Assembly (NCBI GenBank): GCA_020466095.1
Contig: CM035806.1
Location: forward strand, 162,497,879-162,561,878
Length of the DNA: 64,000 bases
Reading direction: 5' to 3'
Source of the DNA: Chlorops oryzae
Taxonomy: Eukaryota > Arthropoda > Insecta > Diptera > Chloropidae
In this document: one piece after another, positions 36,263 through 49,835 of the stretch
How positions within the stretch are numbered: position 1 is the stretch's first letter
How the letters are laid out: every line of letters starts with the position of its first letter
Notes under the pieces: model-generated
What the model saw: the letters and a program-made list of their open reading frames with translations, nothing else
Databases searched by the model: none
What the model was told of the DNA's origin: nothing
Made by a program: the position numbers and the translations under genes

Positions 36263-37607
36263 CTGTTGTGCCTGGCCACAGCAATAAGAAGAGGAGGGAG
36301 TCACTCATCAGTATCGGGCTCTGCGGTACGAAGCAGGCAACATCATCGGGCAACGAACGAGAGCATAAGCCTCTGGAGCAATCCCACTTGTATGTAGTTT
36401 GGGCACAGTTGTTTGTTCTGCTGTTTGTTAAACACCTTCGCGTACAACGTGCTACAAAAGTTTTGTTCCTGTCATTTCCATTGTCAGTGACGGGATGCTC
36501 TTGTTTTGCCTGTTGTTGTTGTTGTTGATGTTTTTTTGTTTTTTCATTTTGTTGTTGTATTCGTTGGATTTTGGCGCGTATTGGTTTCACCATCGATATT
36601 TGGGTCGGTGTCGAAGGCGATGGCGATGGCGGTGGCGGGACCCTTCGCATTGTTATTTTCGTGCAAACGAGCACGTCCTTTGTCATCTTTTACTACGTAA
36701 ATCCATTTCGATTTCATCGGAAACCAAGATGAACAAAACAACAAGAACAACAAGAACAACAAAACAAAAAAGAAAAGGGAAGCAAAAAATATTGAAAAAA
36801 TGGAAATGAAAAAAACATTTAAATTGAAGCTAATGAAAAGGGTTAGCTGAACTTTCGGAATTCTTTATAGTCATCTAAGACTTTCCAAAGCCCACGGTGT
36901 AATATACTGGGTTTTCCCTCCTCGTTTCAATGATATTTTCTTAAAATTTTCCATTCGATTTCCATATGATTGTGGGACGGAGGATCTGAGCGAGCCTTCA
37001 GGCAAACTCCATTCAATTAATGAAAAAAAAAAAAAAAAAAATTAAAAACAATTTACAAGAAAAAAATTCAAATAACTGGAAAAAAAGGAATATTTAAAAC
37101 AAAAATAAAATCAAGCGTTGACATTTTCCATAAAAAGCGACAAAGTGTGCAAACAGCAGGCATTTTATAAATGCCTGTAAAAGACCTTGAAAGAGAGAGA
37201 AAAATAAAAGAAAAATAAATAATAAAAATAAACAGCACAAAAGAAGAACATCAAAAGCCCATGCCCAGAAATCGAAAGGACCCGAACGAAAAGAGCCCGC
37301 AAATAAAACCAAACAACCACAAACAATTCACACAATACAACAAAAGCGCGCACAATTCGCTTCTAGGCAACATTCGTTCCTTCATGACACAAACAGATAG
37401 AAAAACATTGTCTCCAACTGTTTTCGCCACAAATTCAGGTGATAAATAAAATTCTTTATATCCAATCATTTTATGCAATTTACAGTAAATTCAACACGAC
37501 AAAAAAAAAAAAAAAATAAAAAAAAATACGCAAAATAAAAACCAAAAAATATAAATAAAAAATAATAAAAAAAATGAATATAAAAAATAAAAATTAAAAT
37601 AAAAATA
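36263..37607. other. Unannotated stretch
   Basis: GTTGTT and AACAACAAGAAC patches, A-runs (37023-37040, 37500-37600) and short frames only. No gene recognised. Confidence 0.45.
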
Positions 37608-37967
37608 CAGTCGAGTCTGGAAAGTGTGAACCCCGGATTGAGTTAACAGCTTGGTGGTGTGAACACATCAACGGAGCATGTTGTACAACAGATTACTCTG
37701 TTATTTTGACTCTTCGCAAGAAGGCCGCTCAAAAAATTTTAGGCTTACGTAAGAAACGAAGGTCTTTCATTGAGTTTTCTTATCCAAAAACTAAAAAAAA
37801 ACAAACAGCTTTTTTTAAATGAAATTTTTTTGCGTGCAAATTTTTAATCATATTTGATTCAAATCAGGCGAACTAAGCACAGAAAAATTGCGGCTCGATA
37901 GTATGAACAGCCTTTGTAGTATGGACAGGCCTTGCAAAAATTAATTCAATCTATCCAGACTCTACTG
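37608..37967. mobile_element. pogo-type MITE
   Basis: Ends CAGTCGAGTCTGGAAAG (left) and CAGTAGAGTCTGGATAG (right, reverse complement) match at 15 of 17. They are flanked by TA at 37606-37607 and 37968-37969. Repeated GTGTGAAC / GTATGAACAG / GTATGGACAG motifs occur inside. The CAG start and TA target fit pogo/Tigger-like elements. Part of the same family (TGTGAACAGCC) recurs near 58580-58640. No transposase. Confidence 0.8.
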
Positions 37968-38455
37968 TAAGTAATATACATAAAAAAGAAAAGCACAAAA
38001 GGCCAACCGTTGACTATGGCACCGGCATCAGCATCGGCATCGGCATAAGCACCAGCATCGCTACTTGTGGACTGTAGCCGCCGCATGACTATCACAGCTT
38101 GACTTGACATTAGCACAATCCCACAGATTGCTTCCCTAAAATGGGATTGCAAATTTGAAATCAGCAGGCCATTCCGAGGCCATTGTAAGCGGATTCGTAG
38201 GCATTTTATGTATATATGGGCTTTTTTTGTGTGAGTTAATAGATGTGCTATTGTGCATGTGTGTGTTCTTGCATTTCGTACACACACACACATACATACA
38301 CACACATTCGTTCGGAGTGATGACTATCGAAATTCTTCGTACCACATGCCGATCCTGCAAATGCCCGCGCTTTCATTCGCCATATAAGACTTCCGATCTT
38401 CTAATTTATGTTTTCTCGAGTTTCTCTCGTTCTCCGTCTCTCTCACGCTCCTTCT

Positions 38456-38494
<39 letters not shown>

Positions 38495-38798
38495 CTGGTT
38501 ACTCTCTCTCTCTCTCTTTCGCACTCTGTTGCTTTCTCTTTCGCACGGTTTTATTAATATTTTGTGTAGAGGAAATTTTTTCGTGTGTTTGACGCTTAAA
38601 AGCTTCCTTCACTGCGGCCCGATTCGATGCGATGCGACGCGATGCGATGCGATTCAATCGCTCGCTCGCTTTCATGCTGCAAAACATCACTAATGATAAA
38701 TGTACTTTTTCGCTTTGATATATGTTCTGCAGCGTCGAAAGATATAAATCAATATTTTCGGATCATCAGATGCACTATAACACTTATATATACATATG

Positions 38799-38833
<35 letters not shown>

Positions 38834-39351
38834 GTAGACATTGGGACAGTTAGATACGTTTCGTGGTAAGCTTTCGGTGTTCAACAAAGTCGTCGAAAGG
38901 TCTTACTCTTTTTCAAATTGACGGTCTCGAGACCATTTCGGTGCTCTCGATGATAATTATCATTGGGATTCTCTTGATACGGAGAACTTTATTGTTAAGA
39001 TCGTGAACCATTTGAAGCGAAAATTATCTCGCAAAAGAGAGAAAGAAATTTGATCGGTTGAGTTCGGCGACAAAGAAGAAAAAAAATTGTTTCGTGATAA
39101 TTTTAACTTCAGGATTATCGTGCAATCTGTAGGTGCTACTTCGAGACAATTGAAGCATATTCATGAATGGTTTATTAGGCGCTTTCGAAGCGGGGCTCTT
39201 ATTTTCGTAGCGCATTGAGAGGCCTGGAGAGGATTAGCCTGTGTTTTGAATGAAATTTCATTGCCCGTCATTGGCTCAAATACATAAGTATGTAAATATG
39301 TAGATCCCAGAGGGAAACATCCTCATCTATCAATCTCTCCAACTCTATCTC
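37968..39351. other. Unannotated stretch with several simple repeats
   Basis: GGCATC hexamers (38015-38060), (CA)n at 38280-38308 and 38801-38832, a (CT)n run (38400-38520) and a GATGCGATGCGA pentamer run (38620-38655). No gene recognised. Confidence 0.45.
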
Positions 39352-39430
39352 GTTCTATCTGCCGTTATCATACTATTATGCTATCTCTCTCACTCTCCCA
39401 TTCTCGCACTATCTTATTTTTTCACTCTTG

Positions 39431-39461
<31 letters not shown>

Positions 39462-39855
39462 GCTCTCTCTCTCTCTCCTTCTCGCTCTCCTCCCTCTCTC
39501 TTCCTCGCTCTCCTCTTTCTCTCTCGCTCTCTCTCCTTTCTTCTCTCCACGCTCTCTCTCTTTCTCTCCCAAGCTCTCTCTCACTCTCTCTCTCTCCCAC
39601 GTTCTCTCTCTTTCTCTCCAAAGCTCTCCCTTTCTCTCTCTCCCTCGCTCTCTCTCTTTCTCTCCACGCTCTCTCTCTTTCTCTCCCACGCCCTCTTTTA
39701 CTCTCGCTCTCTCTCTTTCTCTTCCACGCTCTCTCTTACTCTCGCTCTCTCTCTCTCTTTCTCTCCCACGCTCTCTCTTACTCTCGCTCCTCTCGCCCTC
39801 TCTCGCCCTCTCTCGCCCTCTCTCGCTCTCTCTCTCTCTCTCTCGCTTTCACGCT
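39352..39855. repeat. CT-rich microsatellite
   Basis: A polypyrimidine tract of ~500 bp with recurring CTCTCTTTCTCTCCCACG blocks and a short CTCTCGCC run near 39795-39825. Ser/Leu frames here are artefacts. Confidence 0.96.
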
Positions 39856-39906
39856 CTTTGAAGCGGACTTTTTTTTTAAGTCCGGTAGGTGTCCGCTTAA
39901 GAGAGA
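39856..39906. mobile_element. Possible Tigger-type MITE end fragment
   Basis: GCGGACTTTTTTTTTAAGTCC forms a small inverted pair, and GGTGTCCGCTTAAGAGAGA matches the reverse complement of the left end of the element at 58314. It is probably a relic of the same family abutting the CT tract. Confidence 0.35.
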
Positions 39907-40791
39907 TTCAATGAGCCACGGGCAAATGTCTGAGTAATGTTGCTTTATACTCGACTAAAACTACACAATTTCCATTACAGAATAACGAAGATGGAGAACT
40001 ACAGACATGATCCTTCTGATACATTTTCGGACTAGATTATAGTGATGCCTATTGCAAATGATGAGTGCGATACAAAGTAATTAAAAATAATTGATCTCAA
40101 CAATTCCGCCTTCTGATGAGTTCTAAAGACTGTAATGATGCGATGTTTTTTTCTCTTTTTTTTTTACTATCGAACTATCGAAAAACATGGTCACCTCAAG
40201 CGTTTAATTATTATGAACGCAGTTATGGAGAGTCATCCAACAGTCGTCCACCTGTCCGTTGGGTCTATCCTGGTATGCATCCAAATCGATGCTTTATGAC
40301 CGTCTGCGAGTAATTGATTTGAACAATCGCTTTATTTGTCTTGGCGCCTTTTGTTTTTGTTTTTGTTTTCTTCGGTTTTGTCTATTCTTGTGAACTAATT
40401 GACTACACGAATGAGTGACTGATTGAGCAGTCAGTCAGTTGTTCGGACATTTTATGTTCACTCTCGGTCAGTCTGTCTCGATTTTTTGTTTTATTTCTTT
40501 AATTCCTTCCTTCACATTTTTGTTTTGTTCTTTTTTTTTTGTGTTGTGTTGAACTTGTGTTTTTGTTGTCTTTTTGTTATTTTTCGAGATCTCACACGAG
40601 GTGATCGGAACCTAATTTTGCGCGTGATTATCAATAACAATTAACTGACGCACACGACAAATGATAATGCGAATCAATAAGGAACGTATTTATTCGATTT
40701 TGATGGCCAATTCATCCGGACAGTTACGACAACTTCAGTGACCACGTCACTGCAATGAATGTGCATTACAACGTGAGCGAGAGGAAGCGAC

Positions 40792-40841
<50 letters not shown>

Positions 40842-42116
40842 AGTTCATATTCGAATGTTCCTTCGCAAACATTTTGTTGATGTCGGTTCAATGTTGGCTG
40901 TTAGGCAGAACGATGTTGTTGTTGTTGTTGCAATACTTGCCTTCGTACATGGGTATCTGTATCTATTATTAGTTACAAGCCCAATAAGACGGAACGGGCA
41001 ACGAGCAACTCAACTCAACTCAACTCAGATCAGCTCAACTCAACGTGTTGTTCATTCATTTGTTCTTATAGGTTGCCTGTCAATCTCTGGTGCTGTCAAA
41101 TTTATGTTTGTTATCTATTTGACTTGATGTTGCTGGTGATGTTGCTGGTGATGTTTAGCTATTGATATCGATGTTGTTGTTTTGAGTTGGATTTTGTCGT
41201 TTCGGTTATGTTGCTCGGACGGAAAATGTAGCAGAGCCAAAGTTTCCTATGCTGCTTGCATGCTGCGAAAAATGCTCACAGACAATGTGCTTTACTTTTT
41301 TATTATTAGGTATTATTATTATTATTTTTTGAAATTTTGATTTTTTTGCTTTTCTTTTCAATCCGTAAGCAGCAGACGGACATCTGCAAAAATACAACAA
41401 ACATTCAAAAAAAAAAAAAAATTATAGATATAGATGAGCAAGCCTTTAAAGTGCAGAGGATGGCAACTCGTATTCGTAAGCAAGTCTGCATGAACGGATT
41501 GGACCTATCATAGCTAGTGATGTATCCATCAATTGTCAAGCAGCGCCATGTGCTTTCCTTTCCTTTTCTTTCCCTTTCATTTCTCTCCCGTACGAGCAAT
41601 TCTCTTTTGCTGCATCTCTATTGCTTTCTATGAATGCTTACCAGTCAACGTTTGTGATCCCTTTTAAGCACGTACTGAGTACTGAGGCCAAGCACTCGAG
41701 TCCTGTATGAAAATATCTCGTCTTACCCATGCGGAAACCAAATGTGGCATACGCAGCAATGGGTTGAATTTTCTCTTCGAAATTTTTCACAAATCATATA
41801 AGCAGTCTAAGAGCTTTTTTTTTTAATTAAAATTAAAATAAATTCCCGTATCGGTTTGAAGCCCCCAAAACTGTTCGTTTACCATAGGCGTGATAGTATG
41901 TATGTACCTACATATGTAATTGGATGAATTCTTTTAGTGAGGCTTAAATTTGCTATCGACCTTTTAGCCTGACTTTGAACAGCTGATGTAATGTGGAAGA
42001 ATTGAGACAAATATGTGAAAAAGGAAGAGTTTTTCATTCCAATGCTGGGAAAAGTCTTCTCTAATGGCATTGACCGATGGACTCGAATCAAGAGCTCAAA
42101 CGATCATTTGCAATTA
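39907..42116. other. Unannotated stretch
   Basis: Contains a (GA)n run (40785-40838), an ACTCA pentamer run (41010-41045) and ATT runs near 41305-41330. The small frame at 40116 is listed separately. Nothing else was recognised. Confidence 0.4.
40116..40313 (+). CDS. Possible 65-residue small protein, unidentified
   Basis: From ATG 40116 the frame has a hydrophobic N-terminal stretch (MFFSLFFLLS, residues 10-19, partly from a T-run). A non-repetitive polar C-terminus follows, including YYERSYGESSNSRPPVRWVY and two Cys, ending in TAA. It could be a secreted peptide or a chance frame. No family is recognised and there is no neighbour support. Confidence 0.18.
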   Translation: MSSKDCNDAMFFSLFFLLSNYRKTWSPQAFNYYERSYGESSNSRPPVRWVYPGMHPNRCFMTVCE

Positions 42117-42560
42117 TTGTTGGTGCTATTTTTATCGTTCTTAATGTCGTTGTTGTTGGTGTTGTTGTTGATGTTGTTATTGGTGTAGATGTTTTTGGTG
42201 TTGTTGATTTGGTTTTTGGTTGTTGATTGTTGTTGATGTTGTTGTTGGTGATGTTGTTATTGCTGTTGCTATCGTTCTTATTGTCGTTGTTGTTGATGTT
42301 GTTGTTGATGTTTTTGTTGGTGTTGTTGTTATTGGTGTAGATGGTTTTGGTGTTTTTCTTAGTGTTGATTTTGTCCTTGTTGTTGTTTGTTGTCCATGTT
42401 GTTGTTGATTTTGGTGGTGTTGTTGGAGTTTTTGGTTGTTGCTTGTGTTTGGTGTTGTTGATGTTGGTTTTGATGTTGTTTTTGTTTGTTGTTGCTTGTT
42501 GTTGTTGGTTTTCTTGTTGTTGTACTTAGATGGTGTTGATGTTTTTGTTGTTTGTTGATG
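42117..42560. repeat. Degenerate GTT-rich minisatellite
   Basis: About 440 bp of GTT/GAT/GTG trinucleotides. Larger repeated blocks such as GTTGTTGATGTTGTTATTGG recur. The frames here, including a 141-codon minus-strand one rich in Thr, Gln and Asn, follow from the repeat. Confidence 0.93.
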
Positions 42561-44399
42561 TTTGATGTTTGCTCTGATCAAAGACGTTACGATTAAAAAC
42601 ATTTCAATTTCTCACCATTAAACCAAAAATGAATGAATGTACCTATTATTTTCTTTATTCCTCATTCGGCTTCTCATTTCTCTCTCTCTCTCTCTTCTCT
42701 CTCTCGTCTCTCTCTCTCTCTCTCTCTCTCACCTCCTTTTGTCTATTGCTTATCCTACTTTCGAAAGACTTTGTTGCCTTCTCATAGGTATTCTCGAATG
42801 GCCATATGAAAAAGAACTTTAACTACCGTAAAAACTTTCTGTCACGGCATGAAATCGATTGCGGACATTTCAGTTCGACTGATCAAGTTCAGGTTTTTCC
42901 TTATCTCAGTTCGGTTCGGTTCGGTTCAATTCGGGCTTTCCTACGTTGGCCATGAGTGTGTGTCCCACTTCATAAAGGCGCTCCAAAATGTTCGATTCTG
43001 ATTTGGATTTTCGGATATATGTATGTATGTACCTACAATGCATGTTGTTTATATCCATGCTTTTGTTGTGCCTTTATTCATGCAAGTCGTACTGAACCGA
43101 ACCGAAGCGAAGCGAGAAGTCGGAAAAAACACGTCATAGCTGATTAATTGCGCCGCCTGCTGTGCGATTTCGATAATGATAATCGAAATCGCTTGTTTTC
43201 GGGTTATTATTAGCAGCGGCAGCGCTAAATGGAATGTAGCGTGCCGTGGTGGCAAAGTAGCCAGTGGCCGGTGAAAATAATAATTGTTACAGCATTCCGC
43301 TATTGTTCAAGGGTATTTTCAAAAAAACACCCCGCCCCCTGCCCCATCCGAGCACTTGGCCCATTTTAAACCCTTTCATTGCATAACTATGAATATATGT
43401 ATGCATGTATTTTAGAAAAAAAAAACTTCGGTAAAAGTATTCTCATGGTAATTATGTGTGATCGTGGCAGCATTTAAGTCCCCTCTAGAAAATCCATTCG
43501 AATGTGATCGAAACATTTATTCTTTCACCATCGATAACATGTCATAACGTGCGGCATTTCCTAAGAGGTACTCTTCCTTATGTGCACAAAACAAAACAAA
43601 AAAAAAAAAAAACTCTTGAACACTTTTTGTAACGCTTTGCGCATGCGCGAAGTGTAACGAATCTTTTATTGGTTCTTTTTATCCTCGCCTCTCGCGAAAG
43701 CATCCTTCAAGCGCTCTACAAGCCGTTCGATTAGATTGTTTTCGAATCGAATTTTACGCGATAATCATTATTCAAAATTTAGTTACAGTTAAGAGAAAAA
43801 AATGAAAAAGCGAAAAAAATAATAATAATAATAAATAATATACGAAAATGTAAAAATAATAAAGAAATTACGCTTTGTAGATTTGATGGCCGTTTTCTCA
43901 GATTAGATGGCTATCTTGTGTCGGTGGGAAGTGGTGCTTTGTGCTTTTTTATTTCTTATTTTTTCAGCTAAATTCAGTTAATCGCTTTTGAAACATAAAA
44001 AAAAAAAAAAAATTCGATTATGTCAGCATCTTAGTCAGGGGAGTCGCTTAGTATTGAGGAGAAAAAATCTCTTCTGCTTTTGGCCAAGATCGGTATGTCA
44101 TAGCATATTCCGTTTCACTCACCCCAAGCGTTTGTCTTACGTGGTTTGTATACGTTTATGGCATACCTATAGAAACAAATGGACTTCAGTCTTGTTCTTC
44201 CACCTTGCGCAGACAATTTGAAAATATCCAAGCTTCTTTGAGCGGTCAAGTCTCCCTCGAGGAACTCGGATTTCATAACAATTTCTAAGCGAGAAACTGA
44301 AAGTTTTTTGATCGAACCTTTTAGCGAACATTTTAAAAAAGGGCTTCCACAAAAAAAAAACAATACCCGAGAATCCTCTTTACGCAGGCATGCTGTCCT
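42561..44399. other. Unannotated stretch
   Basis: Includes a (CT)n run (42678-42733), a TTCGG pentamer run (42906-42930) with a reverse-sense GAACC run near 43096, A-runs and an AATAAT patch (43820-43850). No gene recognised. Confidence 0.45.
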
Positions 44400-44990
<591 letters not shown>

Positions 44991-47900
44991 GATGTTATAC
45001 TTAGAGGCCGGTTGAAATAAAATACCTATTACAGTGAGAATATACAACTGTACTAGCAATCTCATTAGAGCGAGAACCTAGGCAAATTAGGTTTCAGAGA
45101 TGTCGATATCCATTTTATCGTCCATCCATTTTGAGTCAAGTGCCACAAGTTTCGCTCAAGAGGTATGTGCATTTTGCTTACTGGCTTACAGAGAGTACAC
45201 TGTAAAAAGATCTACCCAACAGGAAATATATTCACTTATAGCAAATTCATTAGTGTCCCAAACATAATAATTACGGTTTAATGATGATGTTCGCTCTTAC
45301 CACTTTTCTATCGTCCATCTCACATTTTGAGTCAAGTGCCACATTTTCCCCCAAAAAAGAAAGAGTCTGTTCATTTTTGTCTTCCTGGCTGTCAGAATGC
45401 CAGCAGTAACAAATATCTTTCGGCATTTAGAATGCCATGGATCCATGTCCTGCAGCATAAATAATGCAGCAGCATTTTGTTGCAATGATATGCACATTGC
45501 TGCATGTTGTCATAATACCTTACACACGCAGGCACATGTACATGTGTGTGTGTACGTCCGGAATTTGATTGATAGGGTTTCCTGTGTGCCTTATTGAAAC
45601 AATGGGAAATTTCTGCAATTTCAAAGAACGATGCCATTTCATTTGAAATCCTTGAGACTCTTTTTGAGATTCCTGCCAGTCACAAGACACCAAAGAAATT
45701 TAGTCCTTTCATGTGTGTTTTATTTTTCGAAAATATTCCGAGCAAAATTGAGATGATAGCTTTCATTTTAGCCATACCCTGGTTGCACACATTTATTTTA
45801 ATTTTAATTTTAATTTGATTTTTGTATTTTTGTATTTTTTTCGACTGTCCGAATCGATCGGCGAGAGCTCCGCTCCACTTTTCGACTTTATTGCAGTTTG
45901 ATTTATGTTGGCGTCGCCAATTAAAAGTAGCCCACTCGGTATTGCAATTGGTAGCTGGAGCTAATGATGGCATTATGCTTGTATGCCTTTTCAATGCTGG
46001 CAGCCGATAAGCCAAGTTGCCGGTTACCCACACGATTAGAGCGCGCAATGTTAACTGGACATGCCGGACAATAACAAGTTACCGGCCACACCGTTGCGTC
46101 GGTCGCGTCGCGTCGCATCGTCTTTCAAGCTGATTAATTGCTGCGCCAAGCAGCTGCTCCTCATATGCAAGAGAATCGCAATTAAAATATTCAAAAGTGC
46201 GTTCGACCAACGAGATGAATTACATCCTTGCAACTACATACATACATTGCCATTGTACAATCCCATTCGGAATTATTCGTATCGATGCAACGTCATTATC
46301 GTGATCCTAGCGACATGTTCCTATGCAGTCACATACATACATATCTCCTTGGGAATGCATATCGGAATAATTATATCGTTAATAATGATGATGACTGTTT
46401 TGCATGCATGAGCGAAATTCCGGCTGGGGTCGCCCGATCGCTGGTATTTTGTAGTGACCACGTTACCTGTTACTGAAGTCAGTTATGCCACATTCACGTT
46501 TTTTCATGCATCAAATGAAGTTCTTAATTTTTATGAATGCTTGATTACGGGCAGCGCTTCTGGGCTTTAATGTTGTTGCAATCGCCTTGGCATTGATAAT
46601 AATTTTCTTCTCCCTTTTTTTTTTGTGTGTGTGTCTTTTTTTTTTCTTTCTAAATCGCTTTCGTATCTTAAACACTGAGATTAGCATTTGATGTACATGT
46701 TGCTATTCTGAGAGAGTTCTGAGACTTTGTTTTGGTGATTTTTTGAAGGCGAAATTTTTGATTTTTTTTTTTTTGGATTCAACTAAAAACTAAAATTTAA
46801 AAAATTAAAAAAAATTGGTTTTGTTTTTTTTTTTTTTGGTGGAAAAATGCAAAAGATGTGCACAAAACAAAACCAAGAGAAAATTCAAAGCGAGCGAACT
46901 CTCGAATTGGTGGTGGTGGCGGTGGTGTGTTGCCCTTCTGCTATGGAATGTGCGCTCATATTTTCGCGGTCGGTCGTATCTGAGACCTCATAAGTCTTAC
47001 GGCATCATGCCATACAAGACCAAAAGCAAGACCGTGAGCAAGACGAAAAGCAAAGCAAGACCAAAAGCAGAAGCAGGAGGATCAGCAAGAAGAACAAGAG
47101 CGAGAGGACGACCAAGAGCAGATGGATAAAGGAACAAACGCACAAACATGTCATATATAAGCTCGTGGACATGATTTGTTATATGCGACACACAGCAACA
47201 ACAACAGCGAAACCAACAACAACAGCGAAACCAACAACAACAACAAGACCAAGCACAGCAACAACAATAGCAACAACATCGAGTTATGATGATGAAGAGG
47301 ATGCAATGCAAAGCACGCATTCGCAACACATCAAAGTCGAGGTCTAGCGACATGGGATATGCGAACATGAATTATTAGCAAAATATGTAAACGTCACAAT
47401 CTGGGGACATGCACTTTAAATGACCAAACGCTTAAATGAAATTCCTTTTTTCCTTCCTTCTCTGTTGCGGGTTTTTTTGTTGTTTTTTTTTATAGATTTT
47501 ATTTATCGTCTTTTTTCACATATCTCCTTTTCCTTTCCCCGACGAATTTTTTTATTTTTACTTTTTATTTTTCTCGTAATTGCTATTCTTCCTAAAATAG
47601 AAAAGGAACATCGCAGTTTATTAATGCAACATGAGCAACATTCTTTAGCAACATTTTGCAAAGTAGGAAAAAAAAAAACCACAACAAATTTTTTCCAATT
47701 CCATAAGCTGCCAAAGTCAATTGAAGATCCTGCTAAAAGAAACGAAGGCAAATAACCTTTGTCATTGACTTTCCGCTATTTTATTGGAAATTTTCCTGTT
47801 CCATAATTCCGGAATTCTCAGCCCACGCATCTCAAATTGCCTATCATGACCGACTGCCCACAGACATCATACTTTCCGAATCGATGCGATTACGACGACA

Positions 47901-48219
47901 ACGGCGGAGAATCCGACTGCGACATCGACTTCAAAATCAACTTCGGATTGGAGTCCGTGGATGACAATGAAATGGCAAAAAATGGCTTGCAGCACAAAAG
48001 GCTTGAGAAGGGACTGCATTGACAGCTGCTTAACGCAATCATGACATCCACCAAATCCTGCAATTCGATACCATCGTTCAATACATCATTTCATACGTGA
48101 ACTCCTCCAAGAGTCATTTTTATAAGTACTTATGTTTGGCCATCGTTGGAGACTTTGATGGCAGACAATTGAACTTACACTGTGTGACAGTGATCCGAAG
48201 CGTTCAATTTGGCCAACTG
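44991..48219. other. Unannotated stretch with a small tandem duplication
   Basis: CTATCGTCCATC...TTTTGAGTCAAGTGCCACA occurs near 45115-45150 and again near 45307-45342, an old ~195-bp-spaced duplication. Degenerate AAGACCAAAAGC units lie at 47015-47115, and two 21-bp AACAACAACAGCGAAACC units near 47200-47245. No recognised gene. Confidence 0.45.
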
Positions 48220-48828
48220 GTAAGGAGAGGGTGAGAGAAAAGGAGGGAGAGAAGGAGAGAGAGAAGGGAGAGAGAGAGAGGGAGAGAGAGAAATAGAGAG
48301 AGAGGGAGAGAGAGAAATATAGAGAGAGGGAGAGAGAGAAATAGAGAGAGAGGGAGAGAGAGAAATAGAGAGAGAGAAATAGAGAGAGAGAAATCGAGAG
48401 AGAGAAATAGAGAGAGAGAAATAGAAAGAGAGAAATAGAGATAGGGTGAGAGAGAGAGAGAGAGAGGAGAGATAGGTTGAGAGAGAGTGAGAGAGAGAGA
48501 GAGATAGGGTGAGAGAGAGAGATAGGGTGAGAGAGAGAGATAGGGTGAGAGAGAGAGATAGGGTGAGAGAGAGAGATAGGGTGAGAGAGAGAGATAGGGT
48601 GAGAGAGAGAGAGAGATAGGGTGAGAGAGAGAGAGAGAGAGATAGGGTGAGAGAGATAGAGAGAGAAAGATAGAGAGAGACAGATAGAGAGAGACAGATA
48701 GAGAGAGAGAGCGAGAGAAAGGGATAGAGAGAAAGGGAGAGAGAGAGAAAGGGTGAGAGAGAGAGTTGAAAGGGGGAGAGAAAGAGAAAGAGAGAGAGAG
48801 AAAGAGAGAGAGAGAAAGAGAGAAGAGA

Positions 48829-48859
<31 letters not shown>

Positions 48860-49128
48860 AAGAGAGAGAAAGGAGAGAGAGAGAAAATGAAGAGAGAGAA
48901 AAGAGAGAGAGAAAAGGAGAAGAGAGAAAAGAGAGAGAGAAAAGGGAGAGAGAGAAAAGGAGAGAGAGAGAAAGAGAGAGAGAGGAAACAGGAGAGAGAG
49001 AGAAAAGGTGAGAGAGAGAAGAAACCGCGAGATTAAGAGAAAGGGAGAGAGAAAGAGAAAGAGAAGGGTGAGAGAAAGAGAAAGAGAAAGGGAGAGAGAA
49101 AGGGAGAGAGAAAGAAAGGGAGAGAGAA
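48220..49128. repeat. GA-rich array with 18-bp TAGGGT unit
   Basis: About 910 bp. The central section (about 48500-48660) is a tandem array of an 18-bp unit, TAGGGTGAGAGAGAGAGA, with about seven to eight copies. It is flanked by GAGAAATAGA and GAGAAAG zones. Frames across it are low complexity. Confidence 0.96.
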
Positions 49129-49236
49129 TATAATTTCTTTGATTGCGCTTCTTAGTCAATCTATTACAGTGAAGCCTCTTATAATTGGAGAAGATATCGA
49201 TAACCGATTTGCTTCAAACTATGTATGTATGTACTC

Positions 49237-49686
49237 CAGAGGTGGGCACGCCTTGAGCTCGAGAGCGAAGAGCTTTCACATGTACACATGATGAGCTTTT
49301 TTGCTTTCACACCGAGAAAAAAACCCCTTAAAATTATTAAAAATCCCTTTTCCAAATTTTCCCAAGGATTTTTTGGAAAAAATAGGAAATGTAAGGAGGT
49401 CGTGGTATAGACTCTGATTGCATGAATGTTTAAATTAAGGAAGTTAGCTTGAAAATATAAATTGTAGAAGTCATTTGAGCCGTAATGGTAATGTTGGCTA
49501 TTAATTCGCCAGTTGGAGAAAAAATTTGGCTGTTTTAGAGGTATTTTCGTTTGGTCAGCGACTTCTCTTACTGGCAGCCCTGCTCGCAACTGTCAATCAG
49601 TTGTTTGCCGAATTATCAACAAGAGAGCTTTTACGCGTAACCAATACAATCGCAAAAATTGCATACATTCACATTGCCCACCTCTG
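49237..49686. mobile_element. hAT MITE with perfect 8-bp target duplication
   Basis: Ends CAGAGGTGGGCA and TGCCCACCTCTG are perfectly inverted over 12 bp. They are flanked on both sides by ATGTACTC (49229-49236 and 49687-49694). The 450-bp interior has no transposase. CAGAG ends plus an 8-bp duplication are diagnostic of hAT. The intact duplication suggests a relatively young insertion. Confidence 0.92.
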
Positions 49687-49835
49687 ATGTACTCACAAGT
49701 GGTAAAAATTCCCTGATCACTTATGGTGATACTTCGTGTTATTTCATATTTCATACATTCCACAAACAATTTTGAACGATCCATTTTTCATACACTTTTA
49801 TTTAAACTGAAAATATGATTTTCATTCTTTCTCAA

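Noticed and set aside
42177..42602. 141-codon Thr/Gln/Asn-rich frame resembling a prion-like protein
   Set aside because: It follows from the GTT-rich minisatellite and has no non-repetitive domain.
46061..46411. 116-codon plus-strand frame starting MPDNNKLPATPLRRSRR
   Set aside because: Its first half looks plausible, but the second half is translation of ATAC-rich spacer, and no domain or splice context supports it.
47837..48022. 61-codon frame with acidic Asp/Asn runs
   Set aside because: Composition follows a GACGACAACGGC-type cryptic repeat, with no family resemblance.
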